NCBI GenBank assembly: GCA_946546815.1
Contig: CAMNOL010000002.1
Span: 1-55,812, forward strand
DNA length: 55,812 bases
From: an uncultured Oscillospiraceae bacterium
Lineage (GTDB): Bacteria; Bacillota; Clostridia; Oscillospirales; Oscillospiraceae
Reading direction: 5' to 3'
Translations under genes and position numbers: made by a program
Part shown: positions 18,272-26,562 of the stretch, piece by piece
Numbering within the stretch: the first letter of the stretch is position 1
Layout: each line of letters begins with the position of its first letter
The notes under the pieces: generated by a model
Seen by the model: the letters and a program-made list of their open reading frames with translations, nothing else
Told to the model about the DNA's origin: nothing
Database searches by the model: none

Positions 18272-19447
18272 ATGAAGTATATTCCCAACACGCCGGAAGG
18301 CACCCGTGACCGCCTGTTTGGAGAGTGTGCGGAGCGCCGTCAGGTGCAGAACCGGCTGACCCAGCTCTTTGATCAGCGGGGGTACACTGAAATTATGACG
18401 CCGGACGTGGAGTTTTACGATGTGTTCACCCTGGCCGGAAACAGCATTCCCCAGGAATCCATGCTGAAACTGGTAGACAAGAGCGGAAAGCTGCTGGTCA
18501 TGCGTCCGGACAGCACCACCCCCATCGCCCGCGTGGCGGCGACCAAGCTCAAGGATATGGTGTTGCCCCGCCGGTTCTACTACAGCCAGTGCAAATACCG
18601 ATCCAGCTCCGGCAACAAGGGGGAAAACGGTGAAATGCCCCAGGTGGGCGTGGAGCTCATCGGCGCCTCCGGCAAAAAGGCAGATCTGGAGATGATCGTC
18701 GCAGCAGTGGACGCGATCCGCTGCTGCCAGGTGGAGAAGTTCCATGTGGAAATCGGCCACGCCAGCATTTTCGCTTCCTTTATGCAGGGGCTTCAGCTGG
18801 ACGAGGATACTGTGGAGACCATCCGGTCGCTGATCGAGGGCAAAAATTTTGCCGCGCTGAACGATGTGCTGGAAAAGTGGGCGGATAGCCCGGAGACCAG
18901 CGCAGTGAAGCGGCTGGCTTACCTGTTTGGCGGCGCAGAGGTGCTGGATGAGGCGGAGCAGCTGCTGGGCCGGAAGGATGAGGCCGTCGAGTATCTGCGG
19001 GAGCTGTACGAGATTCTCAATGCCGCCGGCTACGGGGACTATGTCCGATTCGATCTGGGCATGGTACATCAGATTGACTACTACACCGGCGTGATTTTCC
19101 GGGGCTATGTGGAGGGGGCAGGCACAGCCGTTCTCTCCGGCGGACGGTATGACAACCTGTGCGCCGCCTTTGGCCGTCCTGCTGAAGCCATTGGCTTTGC
19201 CGTGGACGTGGACGCGGTGGCCGCCTGCCTGCCGGCGGTGGAGCTGCCTCAGGTGCAGACGGTGATCCATTACGAGCCCTCTCAGCTGGCAAAGGCGCTG
19301 GAAATTGTGGACTCTCTGCCCCAGGGCAGCAGCGAGCTGTCCCCGTGCAGCCGTCTGGAGAGCACAATGAATCTGGCCCGGGAAAAGGGCATCAAAACTG
19401 TTGTTGTACTGGATAAAAACGGACAGCGGGAGTGCGCGGTTGTCTGA
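18272..19447 (+). CDS. hisZ: ATP phosphoribosyltransferase regulatory subunit HisZ
   Basis: A 391-residue paralogue of histidyl-tRNA synthetase that lacks aminoacylation activity and forms the complex with short-form HisG. Class II synthetase-like segments are visible: TPEGTRDRLFGE at the N-terminus, MRPDSTTPIAR, YYSQCKYRSSS, and the motif-like GGRYDNLCAAFGRP near residue 290. The C-terminus lacks the full anticodon-binding domain of HisS. AGGAG is 9 bases before the ATG at 18272; an ATG at 18267 is out of frame and opens only a two-codon frame. First gene of the his operon. Confidence 0.93.
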   Translation: MKYIPNTPEGTRDRLFGECAERRQVQNRLTQLFDQRGYTEIMTPDVEFYDVFTLAGNSIPQESMLKLVDKSGKLLVMRPDSTTPIARVAATKLKDMVLPRRFYYSQCKYRSSSGNKGENGEMPQVGVELIGASGKKADLEMIVAAVDAIRCCQVEKFHVEIGHASIFASFMQGLQLDEDTVETIRSLIEGKNFAALNDVLEKWADSPETSAVKRLAYLFGGAEVLDEAEQLLGRKDEAVEYLRELYEILNAAGYGDYVRFDLGMVHQIDYYTGVIFRGYVEGAGTAVLSGGRYDNLCAAFGRPAEAIGFAVDVDAVAACLPAVELPQVQTVIHYEPSQLAKALEIVDSLPQGSSELSPCSRLESTMNLAREKGIKTVVVLDKNGQRECAVV

Positions 19448-19556
19448 CCCGGCAGGGAAGGGACAGAGCATCCCCATGAGTCTGATAGAGGATAGATCGC
19501 TGCGGTTCCATCTCCGGAAAAGGAAACCGGCGCAGCGGAAAGGAATGATCAAAAGT

Positions 19557-20204
19557 ATGAGCAATCGCCTGCGTATCGCGCTGACCAAGGGCCGCCTGCA
19601 GGACCAATCTGTGGCGCTGTTTGAACGCTCAGGTATGGACTGTACTCCTATCAAGCATCCCGGCCGCCGGCTGGTCCACTCGATTCCCAATTATCCGCTG
19701 GACGCGGTGCTGTCCAAAGCGCCGGACGTGATTACCTATGTGGAGCACGGAACCTGCGATCTGGGGATTGTAGGCAAGGACACCATCATGGAAAAGGGCG
19801 GTTCCTTCTACGAGGTCATGGATCTGGGGTTTGGCAGATGCCGCTTTGCACTGGCGGTTCCGAAGGGCGCGGATTTTTACGGCACCTACAAAACACGGGT
19901 CATCGCTTCCAAATACCCCAACGTTGCCAAGGCGTTTTTCGTTGCCAAGGGCATGGACGTGGACATCATCAAAATCGAGGGCAGTGTGGAGCTCGCTCCC
20001 ATTCTGGGACTGGCCGACGGCATTGTGGACATTGTGGAGACCGGTGCCACGCTGAAGGCCAACGGGTTGGTGCCCATTGAGACTGTGGCGCCCATTTCTG
20101 CCCGGCTCATCGTCAACACCGCCAGCATGAAGCTGTATAAAAACGAAATTCTGGATTTCATCTCCAGATGCGAAAAGGAACTGAAGGAGGCGCAGGAGGG
20201 ATGA
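19557..20204 (+). CDS. hisG: ATP phosphoribosyltransferase catalytic subunit, short form
   Basis: A 215-residue enzyme joining ATP and PRPP, the first and feedback-controlled step of histidine synthesis. The length fits the short HisG class, which needs HisZ, present just upstream. Landmarks are RIALTKGRL at the N-terminus, DLGIVGKD, and the PRPP loop region GIVDIVETGATLKANGL. Several in-frame ATGs precede the family start; 19557 is chosen because AAAGGA lies 12 bases before it and the protein then begins MSNRLRIALTK. Its stop overlaps the hisD start (ATGA). Confidence 0.94.
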   Translation: MSNRLRIALTKGRLQDQSVALFERSGMDCTPIKHPGRRLVHSIPNYPLDAVLSKAPDVITYVEHGTCDLGIVGKDTIMEKGGSFYEVMDLGFGRCRFALAVPKGADFYGTYKTRVIASKYPNVAKAFFVAKGMDVDIIKIEGSVELAPILGLADGIVDIVETGATLKANGLVPIETVAPISARLIVNTASMKLYKNEILDFISRCEKELKEAQEG

Positions 20205-21487
20205 TCCCCATTATAAAAGCAGACGGGACCGCAGAGCTGCAGCTGATTGACAACCTGCGCACCCGGGCCGCTCAGGCCAATGAAACCATTGTCAAAACTG
20301 CCGCCGCTGTCATGGAGGATGTGCGTGTCCGGGGCTTCGAGGCCGTCCGGGAGTACTCTTTGAGATTTGACGGGGCGGAGCCGAGAGAGTTTGCGGCAGA
20401 GGAGCTGCAGGCCGCTTACGATGCCTGTGATCCGCTGCTGATTCAGGCGATGGAGCACGCAGCCGCCAACATCCGGGACTACAACGAGCATCTGCTGACC
20501 AAAACCACCGAGTGGACCAGCCCGGACGGGGGCAGAGTGGGCCGCATTGTGCGTGGGCTGACCCGGGTTGGCATCTACGTGCCCGGCGGTACCGCCGCAT
20601 ATCCGTCCTCTGTGCTGATGAATGCGGTCCCGGCCAAGGTCGCCGGGGTGGAGGAGATCATTATGGTCACACCGCCCACGGAAAACCTAAATCAGGCAGT
20701 GCTGGCCGCCGCAAAAATTGCCGGAGTGGACCGCGTCATCGGTGTGGGCGGAACTCAGGCCGTTGCCGCGCTGACCTACGGCGCAGGCTTTATTCCCAGA
20801 GTGGACAAGCTGGTGGGACCGGGCAACGCCTATGTGGCCGCCGCCAAGCGCATGGCCTACGGCACGCTGGACATCGACATGGTCGCCGGCCCCAGTGAAG
20901 TGCTGGTCATTGCAGATGACACCGCCAATCCCAAATATGTGGCCGCAGACCTGATGAGTCAGGCGGAGCACGACCCCATGGCCTCCGCTATGCTGATTAC
21001 CACCAGTCTGGAGCTTGCCCAGGCGGTGGATAGGGAAATTGTGCGGCAGATGGGCTATCTGACCCGGAGCGAGATCATGGAGGAATCGTTCCGCAATTTT
21101 GGTGCCGCCATTGTCTGTGATACCCTGGAGCGGGCGGCGGAGCTTGCCAACATTGAGGCGCCGGAGCACCTGGAGATCTGCACGGAGCATCCCCGGGAGG
21201 TGCTAAAGAACATAAAAAATGCCGGTGCGGTGTTTCTGGGCAGCTATGCTCCGGAACCGTTGGGAGATTATCTGGCCGGTCCGGACCATGTGCTGCCCAC
21301 CAGCGGCACGGCACGGTTTTTCTCTCCGCTCTCTGTGGACAGCTTCCTGAAGACCATGAGTGTGCTGGAATTTGACCGGGACACACTGAAAAAGCTGCAC
21401 AAAGAGGTGGAGTGCTTTGCAGAAACCGAACATCTGACAGCCCACGCCAATTCCATCAAAGTGCGGTTTGAGGACGACGAGGAGTAA
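20201..21487 (+). CDS. hisD: Histidinol dehydrogenase
   Basis: A 428-residue zinc enzyme performing the last two oxidations, histidinol to histidine. The family pattern is clear: YVPGGTAAYPSSVLMN, GNAYVAAAKRMAYG, DMVAGPSEVLVIAD and the metal/catalytic segment DLMSQAEHDPMA. It starts within the hisG stop (ATGA overlap) after GGAGG. Confidence 0.97.
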   Translation: MIPIIKADGTAELQLIDNLRTRAAQANETIVKTAAAVMEDVRVRGFEAVREYSLRFDGAEPREFAAEELQAAYDACDPLLIQAMEHAAANIRDYNEHLLTKTTEWTSPDGGRVGRIVRGLTRVGIYVPGGTAAYPSSVLMNAVPAKVAGVEEIIMVTPPTENLNQAVLAAAKIAGVDRVIGVGGTQAVAALTYGAGFIPRVDKLVGPGNAYVAAAKRMAYGTLDIDMVAGPSEVLVIADDTANPKYVAADLMSQAEHDPMASAMLITTSLELAQAVDREIVRQMGYLTRSEIMEESFRNFGAAIVCDTLERAAELANIEAPEHLEICTEHPREVLKNIKNAGAVFLGSYAPEPLGDYLAGPDHVLPTSGTARFFSPLSVDSFLKTMSVLEFDRDTLKKLHKEVECFAETEHLTAHANSIKVRFEDDEE

Positions 21488-21490
21488 CTT

Positions 21491-22099
21491 ATGGGATATA
21501 TTGCAGTGGTTGACTACGATGTGGGCAACCTGATGAGTGTCAACAACGGAATGAAATACCTGGGTTTTTCCACCAAAGTGACCGCTGACCCGAAGGAGCT
21601 GGAGCTGGCGGACGCCATCATCCTGCCCGGCGTGGGAGCGTTTCCCGACGCGGCGGCAAAGCTGGAACAGAGCGGCCTGATGGAGGCCCTGCGGAAGCAG
21701 AGTCAGAAAAAGCCCATGCTGGGTATCTGCCTGGGGATGCAGCTGCTCTTTGAAAAGGGCTACGAGGTCCGGGAGGCCAACGGCCTGGGGCTGGTTCCGG
21801 GAACGGTGGAGTACATCCAGACCCCGTATAAACTGCCTCACATTGGCTGGAACAGCCTGAAATTCCCAAATTCCTCTCCGCTGTTCGCCGGACTGGAGGA
21901 GGACTGCTACGTCTACTTTGTCCACTCCTTCCGGGGGCTGCCTGCCAATCCGTCCAATGTCATCGCCACCACGGACTACGGCACGGAGATCACTGCGGCA
22001 GTGCAGAACGGAGCGGTTTTCGGCACTCAGTTCCACCCGGAAAAATCCGGTGAGGTGGGACTGCAAATGCTGCATAATTTTGGAGGGATGAACAGATGA
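21491..22099 (+). CDS. hisH: Imidazole glycerol phosphate synthase glutamine amidotransferase subunit
   Basis: A 202-residue class I amidotransferase that delivers ammonia to HisF. The catalytic cysteine lies in GICLGMQLLFEKG and the His/Glu pair in GTQFHPEKSG. The N-terminus VVDYDVGNLMSVNNG is typical. It overlaps hisA by four bases (ATGA). Confidence 0.96.
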   Translation: MGYIAVVDYDVGNLMSVNNGMKYLGFSTKVTADPKELELADAIILPGVGAFPDAAAKLEQSGLMEALRKQSQKKPMLGICLGMQLLFEKGYEVREANGLGLVPGTVEYIQTPYKLPHIGWNSLKFPNSSPLFAGLEEDCYVYFVHSFRGLPANPSNVIATTDYGTEITAAVQNGAVFGTQFHPEKSGEVGLQMLHNFGGMNR

Positions 22100-22824
22100 T
22101 TATCGAACCGGCCATTGATTTAAAGGATCAGAAGGTTGTTCGCCTCCACAAGGGTGATTTTGACACGGTGCACCAGGTGGCCGACGACCCTGTTGCGGTG
22201 GCGAAGGAATTTGCCGCTGCCGGAGCCAGAGTGATTCACATGGTGGATCTGGACGGCGCCAGAAGCGGAAAGCGAATCAACGCTGACATCGTTCGCCGGG
22301 TGATCGCGGAGACCGGCATGAAAGTTGAAATGGGCGGCGGCATCCGCTCCATGGAGGATCTGAAGGCCGTGGATGAAATGGGCGTGTGGCGCTTTGTCAT
22401 TGGCTCCGCTGCGGTGTCCGACCCGGAGTTTGTCGCCGAGGCAGTCAAGGTCTACGGCGAGCGCATTGCCGTGGGCGTAGACGCTAAAAACGGCGAAGTC
22501 AAAACCTCCGGCTGGGAGGAAGGCAGCGGTGTGCATTTTCTGGATTTTGCCAGAAAAATGCAGGATTTAGGGGTCAAAACCCTGATTTTCACCGACATCG
22601 ACACAGATGGGATGCTCTCCGGCCCCAGCTTTGACAGCCTGAAGCAGCTGCAGCAGGCCGTTTCCTGCCAGATTGTGGCCTCCGGCGGCGTGTCCGACAA
22701 TCAGGACATTGCTGCGCTGAACGCAATGGGACTGTACGGCGCCATCATCGGAAAGGCGTACTACGCCGGAACCATCGACCTGAAAGCGGCGGTACAGACC
22801 GGCGGAAGTCAGGAGAATCCGTAA
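22096..22824 (+). CDS. hisA: ProFAR isomerase
   Basis: A 242-residue TIM-barrel isomerase opening the ProFAR ring. Catalytic Asp8 is in PAIDLKDQKVVRL, and phosphate-binding motifs are EMGGGIRSMEDL and VASGGVSDNQD, with the second catalytic aspartate in FTDIDTDGMLSGP. It resembles HisF, as expected for the paired half-barrel families; identity as HisA rests on LHKGDFDTVHQV and the DGMLSGP loop. Confidence 0.95.
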   Translation: MIIEPAIDLKDQKVVRLHKGDFDTVHQVADDPVAVAKEFAAAGARVIHMVDLDGARSGKRINADIVRRVIAETGMKVEMGGGIRSMEDLKAVDEMGVWRFVIGSAAVSDPEFVAEAVKVYGERIAVGVDAKNGEVKTSGWEEGSGVHFLDFARKMQDLGVKTLIFTDIDTDGMLSGPSFDSLKQLQQAVSCQIVASGGVSDNQDIAALNAMGLYGAIIGKAYYAGTIDLKAAVQTGGSQENP

Positions 22825-22848
22825 CCGGCAGGGGAGAGGAGTACAGTT

Positions 22849-23610
22849 ATGTTAGCAAAGAGAATCATACCCTGTCTGGATGTGCGGGACGGAAGAGTGG
22901 TCAAAGGCGTGAATTTTGTCAACATCCGGGACGCAGGCGACCCGGTGGAGCTGGCGACCTACTACTCCAGACAGGGGGCGGACGAGATCGTATTCCTGGA
23001 CATCACCGCCACCCACGAGGCTCGAAAAACCGTAGAGGATGTGGTCCGCCGCACGGTGGAGCAGGTTTATGTCCCGGTCACTGTGGGCGGCGGCATCCGC
23101 ACAGTAGAGGATTTTCAGCGGCTGCTGCGCTCCGGCGCGGACAAGATCAGCGTCAACTCCGCCGCGGTCAAGGACCCGTCCCTGATCTCCAAAGCCGCGG
23201 AGCGGTTTGGCAGCCAGTGCGTGGTACTGGCCATCGATGCGCGCAAGTGGCCGGACGGCCGGGACGGCTGGGAAGTTGTCGTGGCCGGAGGACGGATCCC
23301 CACCGGAAAAGATTTGATCGAATGGGCCAAAGAGGGAGAGCGGCTGGGCGCGGGAGAAATCCTGCTGACCAGCATGGACGCCGATGGCACCAAACAGGGC
23401 TTTGATCTGCCCATGACAAAAGCGGTCACCGATGCGGTGAACATTCCGGTCATCGCCTCCGGCGGCTGCGGCAGTCTGGCCCATTTTGCTGAGGTGTTTC
23501 AGCAGGCCAATGCGGACGCGGCGCTGGCGGCGTCCCTGTTCCACTTCGGTGAGCTGACCGTGCCCCAGGTCAAGGAGTATCTGAAGCAGCAACACATCCC
23601 GGTCCGCTGA
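22849..23610 (+). CDS. hisF: Imidazole glycerol phosphate synthase cyclase subunit
   Basis: A 253-residue TIM barrel forming imidazole glycerol phosphate and AICAR from PRFAR and ammonia. The catalytic aspartates lie in [17 protein letters not shown] and [15 protein letters not shown], with phosphate loops [11 protein letters not shown] and [12 protein letters not shown]. It is preceded by GGGGAGAGGAG and lies 24 bases after hisA. It pairs with HisH. Confidence 0.97.
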   Translation: MLAKRIIPCLDVRDGRVVKGVNFVNIRDAGDPVELATYYSRQGADEIVFLDITATHEARKTVEDVVRRTVEQVYVPVTVGGGIRTVEDFQRLLRSGADKISVNSAAVKDPSLISKAAERFGSQCVVLAIDARKWPDGRDGWEVVVAGGRIPTGKDLIEWAKEGERLGAGEILLTSMDADGTKQGFDLPMTKAVTDAVNIPVIASGGCGSLAHFAEVFQQANADAALAASLFHFGELTVPQVKEYLKQQHIPVR

Positions 23611-23637
23611 ACCACTGTGAAAAAAGAGGATAACACC

Positions 23638-23970
23638 ATGATGGAAACAAAGGATTTATTCCAGAAATCGGAGCTGATTCCGGTGATCATTCAGGATCGT
23701 GCAACCAAGGACATTCTGATGCTGGGTTTTACCAATGAGGAAGCCTATCTGAAAACCCTGGAAACAAAAACCGCGTGGTTCTGGAGCCGCAGCCGTCAGA
23801 AGCTGTGGAACAAGGGAGAGAGCAGCGGCAACTTCCTGTTTGTGCGAAAGATCATTACCGACTGCGACACGGATACGCTGCTGTACATCTGCGACCCCAA
23901 AGGCCCCACCTGTCACACCGGAAAACGGAGCTGCTTCTTCAACGTTATCTGGGAGGAGGGGCAGCCATGA
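23638..23970 (+). CDS. hisI: Phosphoribosyl-AMP cyclohydrolase
   Basis: A 110-residue zinc enzyme opening the adenine ring of PR-AMP, encoded alone and not fused to HisE. Landmarks are TAWFWSRSRQKLWNKGESSG, the metal-binding aspartates and cysteine in DCDTDTLLY, and the zinc cysteines in GPTCHTG and RSCFF. The ATG at 23638 follows AGAGGA by 6 bases; a GTG at 23617 is possible but lacks a site. Its stop overlaps the following start (ATGATG). Confidence 0.95.
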   Translation: MMETKDLFQKSELIPVIIQDRATKDILMLGFTNEEAYLKTLETKTAWFWSRSRQKLWNKGESSGNFLFVRKIITDCDTDTLLYICDPKGPTCHTGKRSCFFNVIWEEGQP

Positions 23971-24587
23971 TGCACGCACAGTCCGGAATCCAGGAGCAGT
24001 ACAACGTGGCGCTGGACCGCAAGCTCCACCCGGCAGGGGAGAAGTCCTACACCAATTATCTCTACAATCAGGGATTGGATACCATCCTGAAAAAGTGCGG
24101 GGAAGAGGCGTTTGAAACGGTGGTGGCGGCAAAAAACGATGATCCTGATGAAATAGTCGGTGAGATCAACGACCTGCTGTACAATGTCACCGTGCTGCTG
24201 TGCCATCAGGACGTGACGCTGGAATCCGTCATGGAAGAGCTGAACACCCGCTGTGCCGCCCGAGAAAAGGAAATCGACGAGCTGTTTGAGGTCGTCCTTC
24301 AGCGCAGAGACGCGGGGGACGGCAAGTCCTACACCGCCTATCTGTTTGAGAAGGGACTGGATAAAATCCTGAAAAAGGTGGGGGAGGCTGCCACCATGCT
24401 GCTCATCGCCGGAAAGGGACAGGATTCAACCGCCATTGCTTACGAGACAGCTGACCTGCTGTACCACATCATGGTAATGATGGCGGCGAAACAGGTTTCC
24501 ATGGAGGCGGTTGCCGATGAAATGGACCGCCGGCTGGGTAAGCCAGGAAACCTCAAGACCTTTCACACAACTGACTTGAATACCTGA
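23967..24587 (+). CDS. hisE: Tandem-duplicated phosphoribosyl-ATP pyrophosphatase (two HisE domains)
   Basis: A 206-residue protein about twice the length of HisE, made of two HisE/MazG-type domains offset by 94 residues. Copy 1 has KSYTNYL (from Lys26), GEEAFE (Glu46, Glu47, Glu50) and EINDLLYN: all metal-binding acids are present. Copy 2 has KSYTAYL (from Lys120), GEAATM (Glu140 kept, the next two acids replaced by Ala141 and Met144) and ETADLLYH. So copy 1 looks catalytic and copy 2 degenerate or regulatory. HisE hydrolyses PR-ATP to PR-AMP, the second pathway step. It is the last gene of the operon, translationally coupled to hisI and followed by a terminator. Confidence 0.92.
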   Translation: MMHAQSGIQEQYNVALDRKLHPAGEKSYTNYLYNQGLDTILKKCGEEAFETVVAAKNDDPDEIVGEINDLLYNVTVLLCHQDVTLESVMEELNTRCAAREKEIDELFEVVLQRRDAGDGKSYTAYLFEKGLDKILKKVGEAATMLLIAGKGQDSTAIAYETADLLYHIMVMMAAKQVSMEAVADEMDRRLGKPGNLKTFHTTDLNT

Positions 24588-24593
24588 CAGATG

Positions 24594-24622
24594 AAGCCGG
24601 TGCGTTCAGCCCCGGCTTTTTT
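24594..24622 (+). terminator. Rho-independent terminator of the his operon
   Basis: AAGCCGG (24594-24600) pairs with CCGGCTT (24612-24618) and runs into six Ts. Confidence 0.85.
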
Positions 24623-24644
24623 CTGAACAATGCCGGAAAAAGAC

Positions 24645-24673
24645 TTGACAACTGGGGAGGCATCCGCTATAAT
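24645..24673 (+). promoter_or_regulatory. Consensus promoter for the glutathione peroxidase gene
   Basis: Perfect TTGACA (24645-24650) and TATAAT (24668-24673) with the ideal 17-bp spacer. Strong constitutive expression is expected unless repressed. Confidence 0.88.
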
Positions 24674-24731
24674 ACTGTCATAAATTAATTGCATACAATC
24701 AAATTTGAAAAAATTTAAGGAGAACTGGCTT

Positions 24732-25274
24732 ATGTCAATTTATGATTACAGCTTTAACACCCGGAAGGGCGCAGAAATCTCCATGGCAGACTACAAGGGC
24801 AAGGTGCTGCTGATTGTCAACACCGCAACCGGTTGCGGGTTTACTCCCCAGTACAAGGAGCTGCAGGAGATTTATGACAAGCACCACGACGACGGACTGG
24901 AGATCCTGGATTTCCCCTGCAACCAGTTCGGCAATCAGGCCCCCGGTACCGACGAGGAGATCCACACCTTCTGCACCGGCCGATTCGGCATCACCTTCCC
25001 TCAGTTTGCAAAGGTGGACGTCAACGGCGAAAACGCCCTGCCCCTGTTCCGGTATCTGACGGCCAATACCAAGTTTGAAGGCTTCGGAAAATCCCCCATG
25101 GCCCTGGTCATGAGCGGTGTGGCCAAAAAAATGGATAAGGACTACAAAAATAACAGCAACATCAAATGGAACTTCACCAAATTCCTTGTGGACCGGGAGG
25201 GCAACATCGTCGCCCGTATGGAACCCACAATGGATATGAAGAAGGTCATGGAAAAAGTTGAGGAGGTTCTTTAA
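24732..25274 (+). CDS. Glutathione peroxidase family thiol peroxidase (cysteine type)
   Basis: A 180-residue thioredoxin-fold peroxidase. The peroxidatic residue is Cys35 in NTATGCGFTPQY, where selenocysteine occurs in some relatives; the motif FPCNQFGNQ and the Trp-Asn segment NIKWNFTKFLVD complete the active site. Bacterial members usually take electrons from thioredoxin, not glutathione. The ATG at 24732 follows AAGGAGA. It is directly followed, two bases later, by the TSCPD gene and then a flavodoxin, suggesting a redox-defence unit in an anaerobe. Confidence 0.92.
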   Translation: MSIYDYSFNTRKGAEISMADYKGKVLLIVNTATGCGFTPQYKELQEIYDKHHDDGLEILDFPCNQFGNQAPGTDEEIHTFCTGRFGITFPQFAKVDVNGENALPLFRYLTANTKFEGFGKSPMALVMSGVAKKMDKDYKNNSNIKWNFTKFLVDREGNIVARMEPTMDMKKVMEKVEEVL

Positions 25275-25275
25275 T

Positions 25276-25527
25276 ATGCGTTATAATTATAAGACTCAGT
25301 ACACCTGTTCCACCAACATCAGCTTCGATCTGGACGGCAACGTGGTCAGCAACGTCCAGTTCACCGGTGGGTGCAACGGCAATCTGAAGGCCATCTCCAA
25401 GCTGGTGGACGGCATGACGGTGGAGCAGATTGAGAGCAAGCTGCTGGGCAACACCTGCGGCCGCCGTCCCACCTCCTGTGCTGACCAGCTGGCTAAGGCT
25501 GTCCGCGCCGCCTATGAAGCAAAGTAA
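25276..25527 (+). CDS. TSCPD-domain small protein (TIGR03905 type)
   Basis: An 83-residue protein matching the small TSCPD domain seen at the C-terminus of class II ribonucleotide reductases and as free-standing proteins in Clostridia. It has GGCNGNLKAISKLVDGM and a C-terminal cysteine set, TCGRRPTSCADQLA. Conserved cysteines suggest metal or redox function, but none is established. It begins two bases after the peroxidase stop, with AGGAGG inside that gene's end, so it is translationally coupled. Confidence 0.85.
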   Translation: MRYNYKTQYTCSTNISFDLDGNVVSNVQFTGGCNGNLKAISKLVDGMTVEQIESKLLGNTCGRRPTSCADQLAKAVRAAYEAK

Positions 25528-25603
25528 ACAGCTGAGTTCGAACACCTGATTCCCCGCCCTGCGTCGGCGGGAAATCCCTACACTGAGAAGGGAAGCGTAT
25601 CCC

Positions 25604-26011
25604 ATGAAAGTTGCAGTTCGTTATTATACCAGAAGCGGCAACACCAGAAAGCTGGCAGAGGCCATCGCCGAAGCGGTGGGGGTCACTGCCCAGCCGGTTT
25701 CCGTGGATCTGGATGAACAGACCGAGATCCTGTTTTTGGGCAGCAGTGTCTATGCTGCCGGAATGGATATTGCTGTGAAGCACTTTGTCGAGGATAACCA
25801 GAACAAAATCGGCACAATCTATAATTTCAGCACGGCAGCGCTGCTGTCCTCCACCTATAAGCAGATGAAGAAGCTGGCAGAGGAGTGCGGTGTGGAGCTG
25901 TCCCCCCGGGAGTTCCACTGCCGCGGCTCCTTCGGTCCCCTCCATAAGGGCCGCCCCAACGAGGCGGACCTGGCCGCTGCCCGGATGTTTGCCCAGGACA
26001 TCTGCCGCTGA
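25604..26011 (+). CDS. Flavodoxin-like protein
   Basis: A 135-residue single-domain flavodoxin fold. The N-terminal FMN phosphate loop reads YYTRSGNTRKLAEAIAE, followed by FLGSSVYAAGMD and FSTAALLSSTYKQ in the expected later loops. It probably carries one or two electrons for a partner enzyme, perhaps the upstream peroxidase system; that is inference from position 76 bases downstream. A short GC hairpin (CCCGCC/GGCGGG) lies in the gap. Confidence 0.85.
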   Translation: MKVAVRYYTRSGNTRKLAEAIAEAVGVTAQPVSVDLDEQTEILFLGSSVYAAGMDIAVKHFVEDNQNKIGTIYNFSTAALLSSTYKQMKKLAEECGVELSPREFHCRGSFGPLHKGRPNEADLAAARMFAQDICR

Positions 26012-26043
26012 GCAGAAACACGTCGTTTTCTGTTGAAAAGAGA

Positions 26044-26072
26044 TTGAGCTGGAAGAATCAGTGTGATACAAT
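26044..26072 (+). promoter_or_regulatory. Promoter of the marR-type gene with overlapping inverted repeat
   Basis: TTGAGC (26044-26049), a 17-bp spacer and TACAAT (26067-26072). GAATCAG (26055-26061) and CTGATTC (26074-26080) form an inverted repeat enclosing the -10, a natural position for autorepression by the MarR protein encoded next. Confidence 0.65.
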
Positions 26073-26117
26073 GCTGATTCAGAAAATGAAAGAAATACCG
26101 CACCGGCAAGGAGAAAC

Positions 26118-26558
26118 ATGATGGAAGACCGTTGCTATGATGCACTGAAGCTGAAAAATCAGATCTGTTTTCCTCTCTACGCCTGCTCCAGAGAGATCAT
26201 CAAGCAGTATAAGCCCTTTTTGGATGAGATCGACCTGACCTACACCCAGTACATCGCCATGATGGTTCTTTGGGAAAAGAAATCTCTGACGGTAAAGGAG
26301 CTGGGGCACTGCCTGTTTCTGGACTCCGGCACGCTGACTCCGCTGCTGAAAAAGATGGAAGGCAAGGGCCTGATCACCCGGAAGCGTTCTGAGACAGATG
26401 AGCGCAACCTGATCGTCACCATTACGGAAAAGGGAGAACAGCTGAAGGAAAAGGCAGTCAAAATCCCCCAGCAGATCGCCCGCTGCTGTCATCTGGAACC
26501 GGAGGAAGCAATGACGCTGTACCGTATCCTCTACAAAATGATGGGCAAAATGGAATAA
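26118..26558 (+). CDS. MarR-family transcriptional regulator
   Basis: A 146-residue winged-helix repressor. The central SLTVKELGHCLFLDSGTLTP is the recognition-helix region and the wing reads KRSETDERNLIVTITEKG, a strong MarR/SlyA/OhrR signature. Cysteines near the N-terminus (RCYDALKLKNQICFPLYAC) resemble the redox-sensing cysteine of OhrR regulators, whose motif is LxNQLCFxLYA. It is therefore likely a peroxide or oxidant sensor for the peroxidase/flavodoxin genes upstream. ATG 26118 or 26121 could start, both after AAGGAG. Confidence 0.9.
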   Translation: MMEDRCYDALKLKNQICFPLYACSREIIKQYKPFLDEIDLTYTQYIAMMVLWEKKSLTVKELGHCLFLDSGTLTPLLKKMEGKGLITRKRSETDERNLIVTITEKGEQLKEKAVKIPQQIARCCHLEPEEAMTLYRILYKMMGKME

Positions 26559-26562
26559 CTGC

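Noticed and set aside
18166-18309. A possible his leader peptide beginning ATGCGGAGACGC
   Set aside because: It has only one histidine, near its end, overlaps the hisZ start and has no ribosome-binding site, so it does not fit histidine attenuation.
18143-19690. A 515-codon minus-strand open frame opposite hisZ
   Set aside because: Overlaps hisZ and its promoter on the opposite strand; the translation shows no domain.
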